DNA from: Deltaproteobacteria bacterium
GTDB taxonomy: Bacteria; Myxococcota; Myxococcia; Myxococcales; 40CM-4-68-19
Direction of reading: 5' to 3'
Length of the DNA stretch: 9,084 nt
Assembly (NCBI GenBank): GCA_005879505.1
Contig: VBKQ01000067.1
Coordinates: 1 to 9,084 of the forward strand
In this document: positions 4,528 through 9,084 of the stretch, piece after piece
Position numbering within the stretch: the first letter of the stretch is position 1
How the letters are laid out: every line of letters starts with the position of its first letter
Made by a program: the position numbers and the translations under genes
Notes under the pieces: model-generated
Seen by the model: only the letters and a program-made list of their open reading frames with translations
Database searches by the model: none
Told to the model about the DNA's origin: nothing

Positions 4528-6849
4528 GTGACGATCGGGATCGTTGTCCTCCTCCTCGGCGCCTATTCTGCGCGCGTGCTGGTGAAGGGGCGTTACGTCC
4601 CCGAGCGCGTGAAGAAGGAACCCGGCAGCGTCTTCCTTAGCCGGTTTCTCATCGAGTTCGGTTACTGGTGCTTCGAACCGCTGGAGAAGCTCTGCCTCCG
4701 CCTCCGCGTCACGCCCAACCAGCTCACCGCGGGTTCGCTAGCTTGCAGCGTGGGCGCCGCGGCGTCGTTTGCAGTGGGCCGCTTCACTCTCGGTGGCTGG
4801 CTGGTGATCGCCTGCGCCATCCTCGACGCCCTGGACGGAATGGTGGCGCGCACCCGCGGCACCGCCTCCGACGCGGGCGAGCTCCTCGATGCCGCCGTCG
4901 ACCGATACGCGGAGATCGCTACCTTCGCGGGCATCGCCGCTTACTACCGAAGCTATCCGCTCGGGTTCTGGCTCGCCCTCACCTCGCTCGCCGGCGCCCT
5001 GCTCGTCTCCTATGCGCGGGCGAAGGGCGAGATCTCTGGCATCGACGCGCGGATGGGCTCGATGAATCGCGGAGAGCGCGCCGTGTATATCGGCGCCGCC
5101 GGTGTGCTCTCGCCGTACCTGGCGCGTTTCTCCGAGCCCGCAGTGCCGCACCCCGCGTTCTACCTGATGCTCGCCACGCTGCTGCTGGTCGCAGTGATGG
5201 CGAACGTCACCGCCATCCGCCGGTTCATCTACATCCACACCCAGCTCCGCAAGCGCGAGGGGGCCGCCGAGACGACGGGCGCCCGCGAGGAGGAGCTGTC
5301 CGGATGGTTTCAGCGCGCGTGGATTGCCTCGGCGATCGCGACGGCGGTCGACTACGGTTCGTTCACGATCCTGGTGGAGGTAGTCGGGATCTACACCGGG
5401 AGCTCGCGCGCGCTCGGCGCGCTGCTCGGGGCGATCACCAATTTCACCCTGAACAAGATCTACACGTTCCGGACGCGGGACAACTCGGTGCTGGTGGAGG
5501 TGCCGCGCTACGCGGCGATCTCGCTCACCTCGCTGCTGCTGAACACTGTCGGAGTCATCCTGCTCACCGAGGGGTTGCGCTGGAACCCGTTGGTGGCCGC
5601 CGCGGTGGTCGGGCTCGGAGTCTCGCTCGGCTGGAACCTGCCGCTGCACCGGATCTTCGTCTTCCGCGAACAGACGGTGCGGCACCGGCCGGTGCTGGCG
5701 CTGATCGGCGCCGTCGCCTCGGGTCTTGCGGCGATGGCGGTCCTGTTCGTCTCCTACGGGAACCCGTTCGCCGAGGAGCAGGTGCACGGCTTCTCCAGCG
5801 CGCTGCCCGACGTGGCGGACATGACGCAGAAGAGCTTCCTCCCGAAGTTTCGCTCCGAGGCGTTCTATTCCGAGAGCTACTCGTTCCTCTTCACCTCGGA
5901 CGACGGGTCGTTCGCGCGCGTCCAGTTCCTCGTGAGCAACGCCGGACTCGAGGGCCACGGAAAGGGCGCGGTGCGAGCGGTGGTGGTGGCGCCCGACGGC
6001 AGGACCATCCAGGACGGCGAGGCGTTCGAGAGCGGCGAGTGGGGAGTGCTTCCGGAGGGCGCCATCGAGATGGGCGCCTCGCGCCTGACCATGGGGCCTG
6101 ACGCGAGCCATCACGTCCATTTTGCCGGGCGCAAGCTCGTGGTGGACGCCACGGTGCTGCCGGAGACGCGAGCGGTCCGCCCCGGCGGCGGCCGCGTGGT
6201 GTTCGACAGCGGGGGTCACGCGGTTTTCGACAACACCATTTTCGCGCTCCGCAGCAGGTTCGAGGGCACCCTCTGGAGCGTGGGGACGGGAAGCCGGCGC
6301 ACCCACGGGTACTGCTATGCGGATACCTCGTACTCCACCGTACCCGCCTACAAGAGCGCATCGCTCTGGTACCGGATGCAGGCGTTCGACGGCGACGGAG
6401 GCACCAGCGCCGCGCTCGCGGTGCTCTTCCCTCCCGAGGGGTCGCGACTTCCTCCCCAGGGCTGGCTGTACACGTCCCGCGACGGAAAGACGGAAGTCCG
6501 ATCGACCGACGTGAAGATCGCCTTCGAGGAATTGCGCCATGAGCCCGGCGGCCATTTCGAGTACGACGTTCCCCAGCGCGTCGCCGCCGTGGCACGCGGG
6601 GTGGAGGGCGAGACGGTGACCCTGCGGGCCGATGCGAAGAAGCTGCTGTACCGCCAGGATCTTCTCGACGAGATGAGCCCGCTCTCGCGGCTCCTGGTGA
6701 GCACCTGGGCGGCGCCCATGGCCTACACCTACGAGAACCGGTACGAGTTGCGCATCGAGAAGCCGGGCGAGGCGCCGGCCGTGCGCAGCGGGCAGGCGCT
6801 CTCCGAATTCTCCTACGCGAACAAGCCCACCAATCTGCCCGCGTTCTGA
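4528..6849 (+). CDS. Fusion: CDP-alcohol phosphatidyltransferase + GtrA-like membrane domain + periplasmic lipocalin-like (Svf1/CrtC-type) domain
   Basis: This is a 773-residue protein. Residues 1-16 are a membrane helix, and about 60-232 are a CDP-alcohol phosphatidyltransferase. That domain has the exact family motif D100-x2-DG-x2-AR-x8-G-x3-D-x3-D (ending D125) and six membrane helices. It should transfer a phosphoalcohol from a CDP-activated donor with Mg2+; the substrate cannot be read, though SYARAKGE and R181-x2-R184 are typical of the family. Residues about 258-382 form a GtrA-like four-helix domain (TNFTLNKIYTFR at 304-315, HRIFVFRE at 374-381). GtrA proteins are thought to flip polyprenyl-linked sugars. 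One further helix (388-410) leads to a soluble C-terminus (415-773). By the positive-inside rule, this C-terminus is periplasmic. It resembles lipocalin-like lipid carriers: DDGSFARVQFLVSNAGLEG (458-476), SASLWYRMQAFDGDGG (610-625), FPPEGSRLPPQGWLYTSRDG (634-653). The start is GTG 4528; a CTG at 4516 is better placed behind GAGAGGTG and would add four residues. The substrate chain make-flip-carry is inferred. Confidence 0.85.
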   Translation: MTIGIVVLLLGAYSARVLVKGRYVPERVKKEPGSVFLSRFLIEFGYWCFEPLEKLCLRLRVTPNQLTAGSLACSVGAAASFAVGRFTLGGWLVIACAILDALDGMVARTRGTASDAGELLDAAVDRYAEIATFAGIAAYYRSYPLGFWLALTSLAGALLVSYARAKGEISGIDARMGSMNRGERAVYIGAAGVLSPYLARFSEPAVPHPAFYLMLATLLLVAVMANVTAIRRFIYIHTQLRKREGAAETTGAREEELSGWFQRAWIASAIATAVDYGSFTILVEVVGIYTGSSRALGALLGAITNFTLNKIYTFRTRDNSVLVEVPRYAAISLTSLLLNTVGVILLTEGLRWNPLVAAAVVGLGVSLGWNLPLHRIFVFREQTVRHRPVLALIGAVASGLAAMAVLFVSYGNPFAEEQVHGFSSALPDVADMTQKSFLPKFRSEAFYSESYSFLFTSDDGSFARVQFLVSNAGLEGHGKGAVRAVVVAPDGRTIQDGEAFESGEWGVLPEGAIEMGASRLTMGPDASHHVHFAGRKLVVDATVLPETRAVRPGGGRVVFDSGGHAVFDNTIFALRSRFEGTLWSVGTGSRRTHGYCYADTSYSTVPAYKSASLWYRMQAFDGDGGTSAALAVLFPPEGSRLPPQGWLYTSRDGKTEVRSTDVKIAFEELRHEPGGHFEYDVPQRVAAVARGVEGETVTLRADAKKLLYRQDLLDEMSPLSRLLVSTWAAPMAYTYENRYELRIEKPGEAPAVRSGQALSEFSYANKPTNLPAF

Positions 6850-6958
6850 ACACCCGCTGAGAACCTGCAGAGCCCCGTCACATGTGCTAGACGTGCCCGC
6901 CCATCGGCGGAGCCGGTCTGGAATCGAACAGGCCAGTGCGGCTTCTGAAGGCGAGGAA

Positions 6959-8299
6959 ATGACGCTGAAGGCCCCTCTTATCCGGACGGAAATTCCCGGC
7001 CCCCGCTCGCGCGAGCTGGTGAAGCAGGAGCAGCGTCATCTCGCGCCGGGCTTGCAGGGGTTCGCGCTCAGCTCCGGCATCGCGGTCGAGCGGGCGCAGG
7101 GTTCGGTGATCGAGGACGCCGACGGCAACCATTACGTCGACCTCATCGGCGGGATCGGCGTGAACAGCCTCGGCCATTGCCATCCCGCCTACACCAAAGC
7201 GCTCCACGAACAGCTCGACAAGGTGACCGTCGGATCGTTCACCAGCGCGCCGCGCGCCGAGCTGATCAACGAGGTGGCGAAGGTCACGCCCAAGGGCGTG
7301 GACAAGGTGCAGCTCTACTCGAGCGGGGCGGAGGCGGTGGAGAGCGCGTTTCGCCTGGCGATGAACCATACCGGCCACCACGAAGTCGTCGGCTTCTGGG
7401 GCGGCTTTCACGGCAAGACGGCGCGGACCTTGTCCGCGAACGGCGCCGGCAACGCGAAATCGTACGGCCCGGTCCCTCCCGGACATGTCCTACCCTTCGC
7501 CAACTGCTACCGCTGCCCGCTCAAGCTCAAGTACCCGAGCTGCGGAATCGCCTGCGCGGATCTGGCGCGCGATCAGCTCCGGCACCAGAGTACGGGCAGC
7601 GTGGCGGCGGTGATCATCGAGCCGTTGCAAGGCACTGCGGGCAACGTGATTCCGCCGCCCGAGTTCATGGTGCGCGCGCAGGAGATCGCCAGGGAGCAGG
7701 GCGCGGTCTTCATCTCCGACGAAATGATCACCGGGTTCGGGCGTACCGGCCGCTGGTTTGCCTGCGAGCGCAGCGGCGTGACGCCGGACATCATCACCAT
7801 TGGAAAGGCGTTCGGGGCGGGATTCCCGATCAGCGGCCTGGTGGCGAAGGGAGCGATCGCCCAGGCGAAGCCATGGGCCAATCCCAGCGGATCGTCGTCG
7901 TCGTACGGCGGGAACCCCCTGGCGGCGGCGGCGCTGGCGAGCATTCGCACGCTGCACAAGGAAAACGTGCTGCAGAACGTCCGCGAGGTGGGCAACGCCA
8001 TGCTGGACGAGCTGCGGAGCTGGCCCGATCGCCTGCGCTGGGTCGGCGACGTCCGCGGCGAAGGGCTGTTCCTCGGCGTGGAGCTCGTTGCCGACCGGCA
8101 GACCAAAGAGCCGCTGGGGAAGAAGATCTGCGACGAGATCTTCCAGGACGGTCTGCGCCGCGGCCTGCTCGCGATGAGCTACACGCACGCCATCCGGCTG
8201 CAGCCGGCGCTCACCATCGACCGCGATACCGCTCTGAGCGGGTTGTCGCTGCTGCGCGAGGCCATCGAGGCAGTGGCGCGCCGGCAAGGCGCGGCGTAG
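6959..8299 (+). CDS. Class III PLP-dependent aminotransferase (GabT/ornithine aminotransferase-like)
   Basis: The product has 446 residues, typical for the family. The ATG at 6959 follows GGCGAGGA; the open frame extends to 6884 but that part is not conserved-looking and lacks a ribosome site. Numbering from this ATG, the motifs are SSGAEAVESAFRLA (121-134) for phosphate binding, GFHGKT (149-154), ISDEMITGFGRTG (252-264) with Asp254 that contacts the pyridine nitrogen, and TIGKAFGAGFPISG (280-293) with Lys283 as the PLP Schiff-base residue. The reaction is reversible amino transfer between an omega-amine or amino acid and a keto acid. Four cysteines, C183-x2-C186-x8-C195-x3-C199, recall the CxxC that binds a [2Fe-2S] cluster between subunits in mammalian GABA aminotransferase. 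The neighbours (a phosphatidyltransferase fusion upstream, an RND exporter 9 bases downstream) suggest that the amine ends in a lipid, as with HpnO in hopanoid synthesis; plain GABA or diamine catabolism is equally possible. Cytoplasmic. Confidence 0.9.
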   Translation: MTLKAPLIRTEIPGPRSRELVKQEQRHLAPGLQGFALSSGIAVERAQGSVIEDADGNHYVDLIGGIGVNSLGHCHPAYTKALHEQLDKVTVGSFTSAPRAELINEVAKVTPKGVDKVQLYSSGAEAVESAFRLAMNHTGHHEVVGFWGGFHGKTARTLSANGAGNAKSYGPVPPGHVLPFANCYRCPLKLKYPSCGIACADLARDQLRHQSTGSVAAVIIEPLQGTAGNVIPPPEFMVRAQEIAREQGAVFISDEMITGFGRTGRWFACERSGVTPDIITIGKAFGAGFPISGLVAKGAIAQAKPWANPSGSSSSYGGNPLAAAALASIRTLHKENVLQNVREVGNAMLDELRSWPDRLRWVGDVRGEGLFLGVELVADRQTKEPLGKKICDEIFQDGLRRGLLAMSYTHAIRLQPALTIDRDTALSGLSLLREAIEAVARRQGAA

Positions 8300-8308
8300 G
8301 ACGGCGGA

Positions 8309-9084
8309 ATGGAGCAGCTTTCCCGGACGGCGCGGTTCTGGCACTGGTGGGCGGCGTTCTCGCTCCGGCGCCCGGTGCTGGTCGCGCTGCTCGGAACGCT
8401 GGCGCTGGTCGCTTCCGCGCCTTTCGCGGCGCGGCTCTACGGGGACCTTCGCACCGATCTGCGCGAGCTGCTGCCGCAGGGAGCGCCGGCCGCGGTGGCG
8501 CTCGCCGAGCTGGAGAAGCGGATCGGCGGGCTCTCGCATCTCGCCATCGTCGTGCGCACCGACGATCTCAAGGCGGGCGAACGCTTCGTCGACGCGCTCG
8601 CGGCCATTCTAAAGGAATTGCCGCCCTCGCTCGTCGCCCAGGTCCACTGGCGGGTCGACGCGGAGAAGGAATTCCTCGACCGGCACGGCGCCCTCTACGC
8701 CGACGTCAAGGACCTGATCGCCGCGCGCGACGCGATCCGCTCGCAGATCGTGAAGGCGAATCCGCTGCTGGTCGATCTCGAGGAAAACGAGACCCGGCCC
8801 GCCGTCAACCTCGACGAGGTGGTGGGGCGCATCAAGGCGGCATACGCGCGCCTCGATCGCTATCCCGACGGCTACCTCGCGGGCGAGGGCGGGCATACGC
8901 TGGTGATGCTGCTGTCGCCTCCCGGCGCGGCCGTCAGCCTCGAGGACGATCAGCGGATCTTCAGCGCGGTCGCCAACAAGGCGAGGGCGCTGAATCCGAA
9001 GAGCTTCCATCCCAGCATCGAGATCGGGTACGGGGGGGAGATCAAGGGCCTGATCGAGGCGCAGGAAGCTCTGGTGCGCGATCT
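8309..9084 (+). CDS. MMPL/RND-type lipid exporter, N-terminal part (partial, runs off window)
   Basis: The ATG at 8309 lies 9 bases after the aminotransferase stop, with AGGACGGCGGA before it, so the two are almost surely cotranscribed. The visible 258 residues show the start of a predicted RND/MMPL exporter: a first membrane helix at 22-42 (PVLVALLGTLALVASAPFAAR), the family signature DLRTDLRELLPQGAPA (46-61), then the first periplasmic porter loop with alternating helices and strands (HLAIVVRT 77-84, HTLVMLLSPPG 196-206). The loop ends at IEIGYGGEIKGLIEAQE (237-253), just where the second membrane helix is expected. Full members have about 800 residues and 12 helices and use proton flow to move lipids or hydrophobic compounds outward; HpnN, a hopanoid transporter, is one such case. 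The cargo here is not readable from the sequence. Confidence 0.85.
   Translation, partial: MEQLSRTARFWHWWAAFSLRRPVLVALLGTLALVASAPFAARLYGDLRTDLRELLPQGAPAAVALAELEKRIGGLSHLAIVVRTDDLKAGERFVDALAAILKELPPSLVAQVHWRVDAEKEFLDRHGALYADVKDLIAARDAIRSQIVKANPLLVDLEENETRPAVNLDEVVGRIKAAYARLDRYPDGYLAGEGGHTLVMLLSPPGAAVSLEDDQRIFSAVANKARALNPKSFHPSIEIGYGGEIKGLIEAQEALVRD

Noticed and set aside
4738..6555. A 605-codon open frame antisense to the fusion protein
   Set aside because: The plus strand carries exact catalytic motifs and membrane helices throughout; the antisense product is charged and low in pattern.
6884..6958. N-terminal extension of the aminotransferase
   Set aside because: No ribosome site precedes 6884 and the 25 residues do not resemble the family; the ATG at 6959 does have GGCGAGGA before it.
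6850..6958. Promoter ahead of the aminotransferase, near the CACATGTG palindrome at 6879-6886
   Set aside because: I find no paired -35 and -10 boxes at fitting distance; an 8-base palindrome alone is too weak.
7490..8539. A 349-codon open frame antisense to the aminotransferase and exporter genes
   Set aside because: It spans two unrelated plus-strand genes and their junction, with no recognisable domain.

Overview
The window is GC-rich chromosomal DNA with strong G/C preference at third codon positions. The gene content suggests a myxobacterium or a related member of the Myxococcota (old Deltaproteobacteria): a kinase-derived TPR protein, a phasin-like Ala/Lys-rich protein, a secreted carboxypeptidase-regulatory-like protein, and MMPL/RND and CDP-alcohol phosphatidyltransferase lipid genes. 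That placement is inferred from gene style, not from a marker gene. I see no rRNA, tRNA, CRISPR array, insertion sequence or phage gene. All real genes are closely packed and no gene-free stretch exceeds 300 bases.

The left part (1-3.76 kb) is coded on the minus strand. Reading from right to left it holds a phasin-like helical protein (ending at 3324), a membrane-anchored SLT-type lytic transglycosylase (3155-2490), a secreted protein with two carboxypeptidase-regulatory-like beta-sandwich domains (2485-1631), and a membrane protein cut by the window edge (1634-<1). This last protein begins with a catalytically dead protein-kinase C-lobe and continues with a coiled coil, TPR repeats, one membrane segment and a Pro/Ala-rich tail. 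The last three genes are spaced by 4 bases and then overlap by 4 bases, so they look like one translationally coupled cell-envelope operon.

The right part (3.6-9.08 kb) is on the plus strand. It starts with a secreted phosphodiester glycosidase (NAGPA/DUF2233 family), whose 5' end overlaps the 5' end of the phasin-like gene. Next comes a 773-residue protein that fuses a CDP-alcohol phosphatidyltransferase with a perfect active-site motif, a GtrA-type four-helix membrane domain, one more membrane helix, and a C-terminal soluble domain resembling lipocalin-like lipid carriers (Svf1/CrtC type). It is followed by a class III PLP aminotransferase and, 9 bases later, the start of an MMPL/RND-type lipid exporter cut by the window edge.

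The plus-strand set reads as a lipid module: make a phospholipid-type head group, move the product across the inner membrane, receive it in the periplasm, modify an amine-bearing precursor, and export. The assembly of these steps is inference. The main candidate for something undescribed is the synthase-flippase-carrier fusion. Second are the N-lobe-less pseudokinase and an 8-base element (AGGTACTT) placed inside inverted repeats upstream of both outward-reading operons.
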